A DNA stretch of 64,000 nucleotides from Pyrus communis (taxonomy: Eukaryota > Streptophyta > Magnoliopsida > Rosales > Rosaceae), in assembly GCF_963583255.1 (NCBI RefSeq), contig NC_084808.1, positions 8,951,501 through 9,015,500 of the forward strand, read 5' to 3'. Below, in pieces: positions 1 through 10,012 of this stretch. The position numbers and the translations under genes are program-made. The notes beneath the pieces were generated by a model. It saw nothing but the letters and a program-made list of their open reading frames with translations. It had not been told where the DNA came from and did no database searches. Position 1 is the first letter of the stretch. Each line of letters begins with the position of its first letter.

Positions 1-2390
1 GCGAAGGATGAGAATCTATGTCGGATATGATTCTCCTTTAATCATTCGGTACTTAGAACCTTTGACAAGCGATCTGTTTACTGCTCGTTTCGCGAATTGT
101 CACTTCTATGAGACAGTCTTCCCATCGTTAGGGGGGAGATAAGAACTTCAACATCCCTAAAGAACGATGCGAATTATCATGGACGACTCTTACTTTGTCT
201 TATTTAGATCCCCGCATCGCTCATTCTGAAACTGAAGTGCAGTGCATATTAGATCTTTATAGCATAGCTCAAAGTATGCCAGATGTTTTCACCTATCTAG
301 CGCGAGTGACAAGACCACATACTCCAGCTGTGAATATGTCTGCAAAGATAGATGTACCAAATGTACGACGAACTTCCCTCCTAGAAGCTAGAGATGCCAA
401 CTTTGGTGATCCACGTACATTAGCTGCTAGCCAATCATCTACCCTTACATAAAAGTGTGGTAGACCTATTGGTTCAAAGGATTCACACCCCCAGAAGAGA
501 AAACCCACAATACAGGCTTCTAAAGAGGCTACCGTGAATCCGACTGTCGCTTACTCATTTTATCCAACTCATGAGGAAATTATAGATTACGAAAGCATCC
601 TTGAAGAGACGAATCCAACTCCCAAGAATCGTGAAATTTCAGTCTATTATGCTAGCTTAGATAATGTGTGGTGTAGAGATAAGATGATTATTGACAATGC
701 ATTAGCATATGTAGTAGCTACTAAGATCATGTTAAGCGATGACATTAAATTTCATTTCGTTGATGAATGTTGACGTAGAACCAATTGGTCAAACTGGAAA
801 TAAGCAATTTAAGTTGAACTCGATTCGTTTGCAAAACGTAAGGTGTTTAAACCTACAGCTCCTACTCCTCCACATGTGAAGCTCGTTGGCTACAAGTGGG
901 TTTTCGTTTGGAAGCGTAATGAGAAGAACGAAATTGTGCGTTATAAAGCTCATCTTGTTACGCAAGGCTTCTCACAACATCTTGGGATTGACTATGACAA
1001 AACTTATTCACCTGTTATGGATATGATTACTTTTCGCTACCTTATCAGTTTGTTAGTTTCTGAAAAACTGAGTATGCAGCTGATGGACGTAGTAATTGTG
1101 TATCTCTATGAGGATCTTAATACGGAAATCTATATGAAAGTTCCTGAATGACTTACATTGACTAGATCAAATATTTTGAAACCCCAAAGCACGCTCTCAA
1201 TTCAGCTGAGGCGTTCACTTTACGGTTTAAAGCAATCCATAAGAATGTGGTATAGCCATCTGAGTAAGTATTTGACTAGTCAGGGATATGTGAACAACGA
1301 ACTATGCCCTTATGTGTTCATTAAGAAGTCACATTCCGATTTTGCGATAGTTGCAGTATGTGTCGATGACATGAACTTCATCAGAACTCCTGAAAAGTTC
1401 AGGAGAATGGCCGCACACCTGAAATCGAAATTTAAGATGAAAAATCTAGGAAAGACTCAATACTGTCTCGGTCTTGAGATAGAGCATTGTTCGGATGGAA
1501 TTTTAGTACATAAATCGAACTACACCCATAAGGTGGTGCGTTGCTTTAACAAGGATAAAGCGAAGCCTTCGAGTACTCCTATGGTTATTCGATCGCTAGA
1601 TGCAAAACGAGATCCCTTCCGTATGAAGGAGAATGATGAAGAGATTTTAGAGCCTGAAGTTCTTTATCTAAGTGTGATAAGCACTTTATTGTACTTAGCT
1701 CAATGAACTAGACTCGACATCTCCTTCATCATTAATCTTTTGGCAAGATACAGTAATGCACCAACATGCAGACACTGGACTACTGTTAAAAACATATTTC
1801 GTTACCTTAAGGGTACTATGGATTTAGGCTTGTTCTATCCCTACGGATACTAGAGTGATGCCGCACCCCGCACTTCTCGAGTCGATTCTCGTCTTGTTAG
1901 TTATGCTAATGCAGGATACTTATCAGATCCGCACAAGGAACGTTCTCAAACGGGTTATTTCTTTGCCATTGGAAGTACCACAATCTCGTGGAGGTCAACT
2001 AAACAGACCTTAGTTGCCACTTCGTCTAACCATGCTGAAATTCCCGCATTACATGAAGCAACTCGGGAATGCTTTTGGTTGAGAATAGTTGTGGGCCATA
2101 TTTGAAGCTCTTGCGATATTTATCCCATCGTGGATGTCCCGACGACGATCTATGAAGACAATGCAACATGCATTGAACAGCTCAAGAAGGTTTACATCAA
2201 AGAAGACAACACCAAGGACATTGTGCCGAAGTTCTTCTTCTCAAGTCAACAACAGAAGCATTAGAAGATTAAAGTCACGCAAATCCGTTCACAATACAAT
2301 CTGGCCGACCTCTTCACCAAATCACTACTGAAGGTGACGTTTCAAAAACTTGTTCAAGGAATTGGTATGCATAAACTTTCTGAGTTGTAA
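1..2390 (+). pseudogene. Copia-1 pol remnant: integrase tail, reverse transcriptase, RNase H
   Basis: Pieces in several frames read as a Copia pol. 1-530 is the linker after integrase. 843-1151 holds the RT start (KWVF, the YKAHLV-type motif, SPV). 1158-1706 holds SLYGLKQS, the catalytic region written VCVDD rather than the usual YVDD, then LGLEIE. 1707-2390 is RNase H, ending in a LADLFTKSL-like motif and a TAA at 2388. Stops separate the pieces (for example at 1149 and 1704), so no full product is possible. The pre-RT spacer 195-773 aligns with 32700-33280 of Copia-2. Confidence 0.85.
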
Positions 2391-2744
2391 CATTGCTAGT
2401 TCTCGTTGTGTCAAACTTAGGAGGAGTATCCTGAAGAATACTTGCTTAATCGTAATGTTCTTTTTTCCCTACGATTAGGAGCATTTTTCCCACTGAGTTT
2501 TTGCTAGCTAACTTGGTCTTAACGAGGCACCCACCTTGGGTTGATTATATCCCAGATGATGTCCTGTAGACGTTTCTTTTGACTTTGCATTGCTCACACA
2601 TTTTTCCTTAGACTATGAATTTTGTCCCTACTCGGGTTTTTTTGCCATAGCCTTAGGTTTATTTATTTATTTATTTGTGAGACTTACTTCTTTATGAAAG
2701 TTCCTACCTTATTAAGACTCCAAAATAATATTAGGAAAACTAAT

Positions 2745-3010
2745 AAAAAAAGTTTCAATTATGAACTTTCCTAGCTTAAGTGTGATTGTGTAAATCCTAG
2801 ATTAGATTTGATTCTAGTTATTCTTTCCTATATGGACTTGTATTCCTTAGGGATGAAGGAATTCTTCTCCCTCTTATTACTATAAATAAAGGCACTATGT
2901 AGGAGGGAATAACACCCACATTCCCCTACAATTCTACAAACATATATCTCTATCCTATCTCTCCTTGCCGCCGGCCCTTTCCCCTTAGTTTGATAAAATA
3001 AGGTACAACA
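2745..3010 (+). repeat. Probable 3' LTR of Copia-1
   Basis: From about 2770 the sequence matches the 5' LTR of Copia-2 (28240-28496): both have GTGATTGTGTAAATCC, then a TATAAATAAAGGCAC promoter-like box, a CT-rich stretch, and end in TACAACA. The left edge is approximate. The 2391-2744 stretch between pol and LTR is non-coding spacer typical of this family. Confidence 0.65.
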
Positions 3011-3199
3011 TCAATACTTTAGATTTTAACAAAAAAACAAAAAGAACAAAAAAAAAAAAAAAAAAAAAAAAAACAAAAAAAAAAACTATGTAATAACTTT
3101 ATTTAATGGTTAGGATAAAATCTAATATCAAAACTAGCCAAATAAGACTGGCCCAAACAAAATAATTTGTTGAGCTTCCAATTTTACCCTTAACATCAG
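3011..3199. other. A-rich spacer
   Basis: A nearly pure run of A with a few C and G fills about 3029-3085, followed by AT-rich sequence. It may mark the tail of a retroposed fragment, but no body could be assigned. No gene seen. Confidence 0.5.
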
Positions 3200-3660
3200 T
3201 CAGGTTTGCTACTGCTGAGCTCTGCGCCTATGGAGGTCGCCTCCACAATCGGTGTGAATTCTCGTCTCATTGAACTCTACGCCCTTCGAACTCTTTTCTC
3301 TCTCTCTCTCATGTGTAAAAACTTCCCCCTTCTCATCTTCATCCTCCTTCATCTCCGAATCCTGAATCCTGGCATTGGAATTGTCCTAGGTTTTCCCCAC
3401 CTCCAGAATCCTAGCATGGAGGTGGGAAATTTCTTGATGGGCAGGGTCGATCTGGTGGAGTAGCCGCTTCTCCTCTTCTTGACAAGCGTTGCGGTGGCTG
3501 GCGATTACCTCGAGGACCCTGACATTGGCTTTGGAGTCCTCTTTTAGCCATGACGTTAGGAAGCTAACTTGCTTTTCCACTAGCTATAGCTGCGCAGAGA
3601 GCTCACTCACTTGGCTAGCTGTAAAACTCCTGGAAGTTGTCGGCAACTAAGGCTAGGAAA
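3200..3660 (-). pseudogene. Fragment of an unrecognised coiled-coil gene
   Basis: On the minus strand about 3580-3386 reads as a 64-residue heptad-like segment rich in Glu, Lys, Leu and His (from EKQVSFLTSWLKEDSK to a stop). Sequence upstream on the same strand (3660-3580) continues a similar flavour but has stops. There is no complete start, domain or splice structure. I do not recognise the parent gene; it could be a captured host-gene scrap or part of an older transposon. The facing strand (3206-3463) also stays open but is CT-rich UTR-like sequence without motifs. Confidence 0.3.
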
Positions 3661-3959
3661 ACGCCCAGGCTCAGGATATGGTAGGAGAATAATAGCTTCA
3701 CCGGATTTGAAATTTAGATTTTTATGAAGAAAAAAAATGCAAGATATAAAAATTGCAAATGTCAAGAAATGATGGAATGTTCATTGGATTTGTCGTGATA
3801 GCCAAAGGTTGATGATGATAATAATAAAGGTACAAAATAGTAAAAGGCTTTGGTCAAATTTGGAGATTGGAAAATGATTAAGCCGCTATGGTTTTGTCTC
3901 AAATTTTAAAGTGGCCACTTCATCTTCTTGATGCCACTTTCATCTTTTTCATGCCCTTC
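3661..3959. other. AT-rich spacer left of the Tat element
   Basis: No gene seen. At 3911-3930 it carries GTGGCCACTTCATCTTCTT, which recurs at 25973-25992 on the other side of the Tat and hAT insertions. Before those insertions the two copies flanked the small MITE at close range. Confidence 0.5.
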
Positions 3960-5082
3960 TGTTGACCCTAATAATTACAAAACCTACGTGGCGCGCAGGC
4001 CGAGTAACTAGTAAGCTAACTACGTCCTTCGGTTGAATGCGGGGCGTGCCAACTCGTCGGCCGAGCTCGGCCGAGGAGTACAATTTGTTGATGTCGCTTG
4101 GAGCGCGTCGTTGACTTCTGTATCTTGCGATTGCGACCGAGGAAGGAACGCTCTCGGTCTCTGAGTTCTACAGCCTGAAGACAAGGCTGCTAATTCTGCG
4201 GAGTTCAATAATCGTCGGAGCCCGATTCGGTCACCGTGATTATATTCGTGAGAGTATAAGCACGTCGAATCGAGACCAAGGTGTATGGGCACAAGTACTC
4301 GAACGTGATGTATGTCTTGATGGTAAACGTAGTTCGGCCGTCGGAATGCCGAACCCTGAAACCTACTTGCGAGTATCCAATCATAAAACCACTCGGCGTC
4401 CTGTACGCCGAGCAATGTGATTCGTAACACCTAACTATGCCGAGAAAGCTTAGCAAGGTGACCTCTGCCAACAAAGGTTCGAAAACCTTTCTCGACCGAG
4501 ACTTGGATAGATAATCGGTCGACCTCGACGCAGTGCTGTTTATCCAAACTGAAGGTGCTTCTCGGTCGGCTGATTCTGCGGCAGCAGTGCTGTTTATCCA
4601 AACTGAAGGTGCTCGCCGGGCGCTTCCACAGTGCTGTTTATCCAAACTGAAGGTGTGTCGGCAGGAAAAGAAAAGGAAAAATCTCAAGGTGTTTGAGAGG
4701 TTTTGCGCAGGGCAATTGTATGCTGATTGTGAAGGTCCCTTCTGTTTGCATGATTTCTTGTATTTATAGTGCCCTATTCCTTAAAACTGACTCCGATTTG
4801 GATTGGGAGTCCTTGTCCCATTTCGCTTCTTCTTCGAACAAACCTACTCCTACTGGGATTCTGAATTTTCCTTCGTTTCGGGACTTCATTCCTTGCTGGT
4901 CGAGAATCCCAGTCGCAACAGGACTCCCTCGACCCTTCTGTTTATCTGGACCATTAATGATAGGATTTGGCCGACCCTGTTAGCTGGCCCGGGCCTTATT
5001 ATTCGGCCCATAGCATCTGTTATTACCTTGGGCCGAGCACATCTGACTGCTCGGCCTGCCCAAGATATTTTGGGCCCAAACA
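3960..5082 (-). repeat. 3' LTR of the Tat element
   Basis: It matches 16606-17728 base for base except A/G at 4783 and C/T at 4901. Read on the minus strand it starts TGTTTGGGCC and ends GGGTCAACA. A minus-strand TATAAATA box lies at about 4761-4768. Open frames inside it on both strands (for example 4020-4430 and 4803-5312) are the same in both LTRs and look non-coding. Confidence 0.95.
4531..4655. repeat. Three direct repeats of 27 bp inside the 3' LTR
   Basis: The unit CAGTGCTGTTTATCCAAACT plus GAAGGTG starts at 4531, 4585 and 4629. Spacers differ in sequence and the spacing is 54 and 44 bp. The same triplet is at 17177-17301 in the other LTR. On the element's sense strand it lies just downstream of the TATA box, in the transcribed leader. 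Confidence 0.9.
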
Positions 5083-5099
5083 TTGCCCCCTCGCTTCTG
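5083..5099 (-). promoter_or_regulatory. Polypurine tract of the Tat element
   Basis: Read on the minus strand, the bases next to the 3' LTR are AGAAGCGAGGGGGCAA, the expected position and composition for the plus-strand primer of reverse transcription. Confidence 0.75.
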
Positions 5100-5511
5100 A
5101 GGTCGCCGACTGTCACCTCTTGGTCGGGCCTCGACCTTGAAGAAGCGAAGACATTTTATTGCTTTTTTGAACTTTACTCCCTTAATGATCATTATTCCTG
5201 CATATTTATGAGACATGATTGCACTTTCCTCGTCGTCCCCAACGCGTGGCCACGTGTCGATTCTCCGCCGTTCTTAAAAGCTTCACTCATGGGCCTCGAA
5301 ACCGTGCACTAATTGAACCGTCTCATCCTTATTAAATGCATTGAACCTGTCGCCACACGCCATCGTGCGTCCTGGATTTTCGACTCCTCGATCCCATTTT
5401 CGCAGGTTCCCAAAATATCCGAAATGATTGCAGACTTTCCCGGTTACATTTCCCCCCAATCTGAACCAGCGCTTTTGAATTCCAGACGTTTGATATTCAT
5501 TCTGGAAAGCC

Positions 5512-5519
5512 TATAAATA
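5512..5519 (+). promoter_or_regulatory. TATA box of the antisense gene
   Basis: TATAAATA at 5512 sits 131 bp upstream of the ATG at 5643 on the plus strand, followed by a CT-rich leader as in plant genes. It lies inside the element, about 430 bp past the LTR edge, so the gene appears to have its own promoter rather than borrow the LTR's. Confidence 0.55.
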
Positions 5520-5642
5520 CCCACATTTCTGCCATTCGCCTCTTACGCCCTCAGAAACTCCAGAATCTCTAATTTCTCATCTTTGTTTGCTCAAATCAAA
5601 CCTTCCAGACCTTCTGCAATTTTTCAGTTCTTCCTTCTGCAA

Positions 5643-8600
5643 ATGGCCTCCTTTATTTCGAAGCTTTCCGATGAGATCAATAAGTGCAAGTCATTCATCG
5701 ATCGCAGCGCCGTCAAGACGCTGCGATTTCAAGAGGATATGGCCACCACCCACCAGATTCTGGGTCCCCTCTTCAAAGACGCAGTGCCGTCGTCTGTCAC
5801 CAACTTGCTCAAGGAGCAATGTCTAACCCCCCTTCTTCAAGGGTTTGACTGGTCGAAATGGTGCTTGGCTCGTCCTCAAGGAGCTTGGCCCTCGACCACC
5901 ACGGCCTGGGCCGCCTGGGTCGACCGAATGAGCTCCTTCTTCTCCAAGGAGTGGAAGGCTCTCGGCATCTACGATGCCATTATTCTGTCAACCATGGAAA
6001 TTGCCATGGATAAGGAGCTGCTCATGGCGGCCCTGAGTTTATGGTGTTCGGCCACCAACACCATGGTCCTGCCATTCGGCCCTCTCGGCCCCACCATCCT
6101 CGACGTCTCGGCTATCCTTGGGACTTCCTCGATCGGCCTTCCTATTGACGCCGCCCTTTCCGGATACCCTTCTCCTCTCGACCTGAAGGCACTATTCGAC
6201 GAAAGGGCTGTCGAGACGCTAAGCCGGGGTGATCGGGAGCCCCCAAGGGAAGAAGTTCAGAAGCTCCACAAGAACTTCTTCAACTACAACACTCTCATTC
6301 TTCATTTCGCCGGCCGAGGCGAGGAAAGCCTTAGGAAGGGAGAGCACGAGGCCTTCCTCTTCTACTGGTACAACAAATTCATTTGTTGTACTCGGTCGAA
6401 CAAATGCCTGGTGGAGAACATGCCGGTGGCCCAGGCACTGGCTAATGGTCGCTTGCTGGCGCTCAGTCCAGCCGTGCTCGCCAATCTCTACCGTTGCCTG
6501 GCCGAGGCGACCATTGGCAAGATCGACCCGCATCAGAACGGACCCCTCTGGGTGTTCCAACTCTGGTTGCAGGTTTACTTCTCTACTCTTCGACCGGAGG
6601 TCCCTGCCTTCCAGCGAACGGCCGCCCTCGGTCTTCAACTGGCATCTCGACCGGCACCACCTCACCGGGCCGACGAGATTTTCAAACACTTCCTCGGCCT
6701 AGATGTCCTCTCGGATGACGAGTTCCTGGTGTGCCGGCGCCAGGAGTACCCTTCCTCGCTCAAGCTTCCTACGGCCGCGTGGGCCGCGTCCGAGGATGCG
6801 GACATTCGTCAGCGCTGGGGTTCGTTTGTTTTGGCTCGCGACCTTCCACTGGGTTGCGATGCCCGCCGAGCTGGCTGGGAGGTCTACCACCCCCATTTTG
6901 TCGCCCGGCAGCTCGGTTATATTCAAGGCAGCCCCGTCCCCCTGCTCGCTTCTCGGTCACTCCTAAGTCGGGGGCGTCTTACCGGTTCCTCTGAGAGGGA
7001 GTGCAAGACGTCCGACCAGGAGTTCCAAGAGAAGTGCAGAAAATTCAGGATTCGGCCGGCGGTCCCTGAATCTCTGGGAACTGATACCTTCGGGGACTGG
7101 TGGGAGGAGTACACCGGCAACTTCTTCGGCGCCCCGGCCGAAGATCTGGCGATGAAGATCTTCGGCGACCGCCCAAGGTCAACATCCTCGACACAGCCTA
7201 AGGAGTCGACCCAAGGTAGTCTTTCCGTTCTTCTTTCCTCCTTTGTTTTACAACTTGATCCTCGTTGCTAATTACTTCGCTTTTCAGGGGTTCGCGTGCC
7301 GAGGACGGTGGAGGTGGTCGCCGCGGTGGCAAAGGTGAAGAAAGCGCCTATGAAGAGGACCCTTGTCACCGAGCGGTCGATCCCTGCCAAACGCCCCTAC
7401 CAAGGGGCCGAGCCGGCAGAAGAGGCCCCTCGTCCTTCTAAGCGCGTCAAGAAATTGGCGAAGAAGGGCGACCGGGAGATTCATGTCGTCCCCAGTGACA
7501 TTACTGGGACGCCCGCTCCTGCCGGCTCTCCATCTGTGCCGGCTGCCCAGGCACCTCCAACCTCGAATCCTCCAGCCGTCTCCCAGGCCGATCCAATCGT
7601 CGCACCCGCATCCGCTCATACTTCAGAGCCAGTCGTGGCGCCCGAAATGGGGAAATCGGCTGCTCCTGCCGAAACACCCCCGACTCCAACGGTCGTTATG
7701 GAGGTATAATTCTGTTTCTCTTGTTCCTTCAGGTTTCTTGGTCGTAAAATAATCTGTTTTTTTTTTTTGTCCAGGATGTCGAGAGCGAGAGCGAAGAGGT
7801 TCCCCTGGAACGCCGACGCCGACCAGTAAACTCTCCTCCCGTCCATCCTCCTCCTGTAGTCGAGGTGACCGCTCGACCACGTCCTACTGCGGCGGAACGT
7901 GGCAAGAGACCCATGGTCGATCCTGAGGCCACGGCTGAGTCACCGATCCACCCGCAGGACGAAGACCCCCCCATTCCTCCACAGGAAGTCTCTTCGGCCT
8001 TTGTAAGTATTGTTTCTTGTGTTTTTTGAGTTTTTTGTGACACGTTTTTTTTTGAAAAGATATTAAATGTCAGGTGCCTGAACATTCATTTCACCGGCAA
8101 TTTTACGCGCCGAGGGGCGTTGTCTATATTTCCTGGCCGCCGTCGTGGCCATCAAATGTAGATAACCTCCATCGGCCGCGTGAATTGCGTAGCGGTCTAA
8201 GGCACTGGGCTCGGCCATTAAGCTCCCTGGGTTCGAGCAATGACCCAGAGGGCATGGCCGAAGTCTCCTCTCAGCAGGTCTAAAACAATCCCCCTTTTTC
8301 TTTATGCACTATATCACGTCTTACTTTCCCTCACAGTTTTCCTTTTATGTGCACAGCCATCGTGGGAAGTGGAACTTGACGCTCTGCTTCAAAGCACGAC
8401 TGGTGAGGTCGGCTCTTCTGCAGCTCCGGTCGACTCGGCAGGAGCCACGCCCGCCGAAGTCTTCGTGAAGCTGCACGAAGTCCTATCTCTGACTGCTTCC
8501 CAAGCTCTCCGGTGCAAGGGCCTCGACTCTGTTGGGGAGTGTCTTAATGACCTCGCCAGCGGTGGTCACCTGAGCCCGGAGGGCATCTCTTTCCTAACCG

Positions 8601-8998
8601 ACCTCCTGGAGCGGACTCGGCAACACTTTCTTGTCTTTGAGCGTGCCCTACAGGCCGAGGACGATTTGAAGGTGGCCAAGGTTGCGCATGAGGCTGGCCG
8701 AGTAGAGATGGAGGCTTTCAAGGCAAAGAAAGCAAAGCTGACCGAGTTTGATCTCCAGATCTCTGACCTCCAGCGTCAGATTTCTGACCTTCAACGTCAA
8801 AGGTCGGCTGCTGCTTCCGAGCTTGAGAAGGATTTTGAGGCTAACAAGGTTCGGCTGACGGCCTTTGCTGCCGGCGCACGGCGTATCCAGCAACTGCAGT
8901 GCAACAAGAAAATGCGGCAGGCTGAGATAATTTTGAGCGAGGCGAAGTGGCTGGAGCTGAAAGCTGCCCTTGAGACTTACCTCCCCTCGACCCCTTAG
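5643..8998 (+). CDS. Plant mobile domain + coiled-coil protein, five exons, carried antisense in the Tat element
   Basis: Predicted exons are 5643-7215, 7288-7703, 7775-8002, 8074-8277 and 8357-8998. All four introns have GT and AG ends and the joined frame stays open for about 1020 residues; the ATG at 5643 is the first in frame after the TATA box. Residues about 100-430 resemble the plant mobile domain (aminotransferase-like) family, with the LPFGPLGPTILDVSAILG block near 145 and a PLWVFQLWLQVYF block later. This family is known from MAIN/MAIL nuclear proteins and from Gypsy and Mutator-type transposons. Exon 2 has a basic patch (KRVKKLAKK) that could be a nuclear signal, then a Pro/Ala-rich linker. 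Exon 5 ends in a coiled coil with tandem ISDLQRQ heptads. Exon 4 may be optional. Role in the element is unknown; splice sites are read by eye. Confidence 0.75.
8187..8240 (+). other. tRNA-like A-box/B-box pair inside predicted exon 4
   Basis: TAGCGGTCTAAGGC (8189-8202) resembles a pol III A box and GGTTCGAGC (8230-8238) a B box. The spacing is similar to that in tRNA genes and SINE heads. The arms do not fold into a convincing tRNA by eye, so this is at most a SINE or tRNA relic. Confidence 0.3.
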
Positions 8999-9073
8999 GA
9001 GTTCCATCATTGTATTCGTACTTGTAATGATTTTTTGTTATCAATACAATGGTCGTTTTGCTATACAATGGTC

Positions 9074-9952
9074 TTACTCTTGCATTTCCCATGTAATTGG
9101 ATAGTACTTCTTTAAAAACTTTCCATTAATCGGTAATTTGTGAACTGAACCCGTCCGATCTCTTAGATGATATGCCCCCCTGCCGAGGACTTTGTGAACG
9201 ATGAATGGCCCTTCCCAATTTGGCGACCACTTGCCAAATCTGGGGTCTTTAATTCCAACAGGCAACACAGTTTGCCAAACCAGTTCTCCCTCGCCGAACG
9301 TTTTTTGTCTTACACGCTGATTATATGCTCGCTCGGCAATTTTCTTTTGTGCTATCAACAAGTTACCCGCGTCGATTCGACTTTCTTCCAAGTCTTCTAA
9401 CTCTTGTCGCATCGCTTGACTATATTCAATACTGCACAAATCATTCTGCTCAATTACTCGCAACGAGCTTATACTCAATTCGACTGGTAACATAGCGTCG
9501 TGTCCATAAGTCAATGCATAGGGAGTGGTTCCAGTGGCCGACCGGGGTGAAGTTCGGTATGCCCATAATGCTTCATTTAACTTCAAATGCCACAACCCCG
9601 GTTTCTCTTTTACCATTTTTTCAAGGATGCCGATCAACACTTTATTGCTTGCCTCGGCCTGCCCGTTTGCCTGTGGGTAATACGGCGTAGATTGCTCCAG
9701 TCGGATATTCAAACTTGCCGCGTATTCCCTAAACCTATCGGCCGTAAATATCGTACCATTATCAGTTATGATCGTTTCTGGCACGCCGAATCTGGTCACA
9801 ATATTCTCCTCTACGAAGTTGCATACCTCTTTAGCAGTTAATTCGGCGTATGACCTTGCCTCGACCCACTTAGTGAAATAGTCAGTTGCTACCATTATCC
9901 ACGCGTGTTTCGCTGCCCCTGATGATGGCGTGATTTTGCCAATTACGTCCAT
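9074..9952 (-). CDS. Tat integrase core and C-terminus (pol, distal part)
   Basis: The 292-residue open frame carries the retroviral-type integrase catalytic domain. D2 (MDVIG), D64 (TDNGT) and E100 (GQAEASN) form a D-x-D-35-E arrangement; the YFTKWVEA and YPQANGQAE motifs are typical of Gypsy elements. The C-terminus has the GELVWQ...KWSPNWEGPF...YHLRD module. It is in the same frame as the upstream pol frame (10013-12724) but cut off from it by one TAG at 10013-10015; the 20 codons between that stop and this ATG are open. It inserts cDNA into the genome. It ends 75 bp from the stop codon of the oppositely oriented gene at 8998. Confidence 0.9.
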   Translation of the reverse strand: MDVIGKITPSSGAAKHAWIMVATDYFTKWVEARSYAELTAKEVCNFVEENIVTRFGVPETIITDNGTIFTADRFREYAASLNIRLEQSTPYYPQANGQAEASNKVLIGILEKMVKEKPGLWHLKLNEALWAYRTSPRSATGTTPYALTYGHDAMLPVELSISSLRVIEQNDLCSIEYSQAMRQELEDLEESRIDAGNLLIAQKKIAERAYNQRVRQKTFGEGELVWQTVLPVGIKDPRFGKWSPNWEGPFIVHKVLGRGAYHLRDRTGSVHKLPINGKFLKKYYPITWEMQE

Positions 9953-10012
9953 TGCCCAACCCCTGAATGGCCAAGGTTTAGTGACCGAGTGTAGTAAATC
10001 GGCCGGGGCTCT

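Larger units (their letters stand above)
1..3010 (+). mobile_element. Decayed Copia (Ty1) retrotransposon, 3' part (Copia-1)
   Basis: The window opens inside the polyprotein of a Ty1/Copia element and runs through reverse transcriptase, RNase H and a 3' LTR. The same order and very similar sequence recur at about 32510-34420 in a second copy (Copia-2), which defines the family. The frame is broken by many stops and shifts, so this copy is dead. Its 5' half lies outside the window. Confidence 0.85.

Noticed and set aside
4020..4687. Minus-strand open frames of 136 and 160 codons, and plus-strand frames at 4533-5312
   Set aside because: They lie in the LTR, recur unchanged in the other LTR (16666-17757), overlap each other in several frames, and have no domain. 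GC-rich LTR sequence explains them.
6219..6994. Open frames of 60-157 codons antisense or out of frame to the mobile-domain exon
   Set aside because: They are shadows of the GC-rich coding exon 5643-7215; none has motifs.
8187..8260. A functional tRNA gene
   Set aside because: Box-like motifs exist but no acceptor, D or anticodon arms pair convincingly, and the region lies within a predicted exon.
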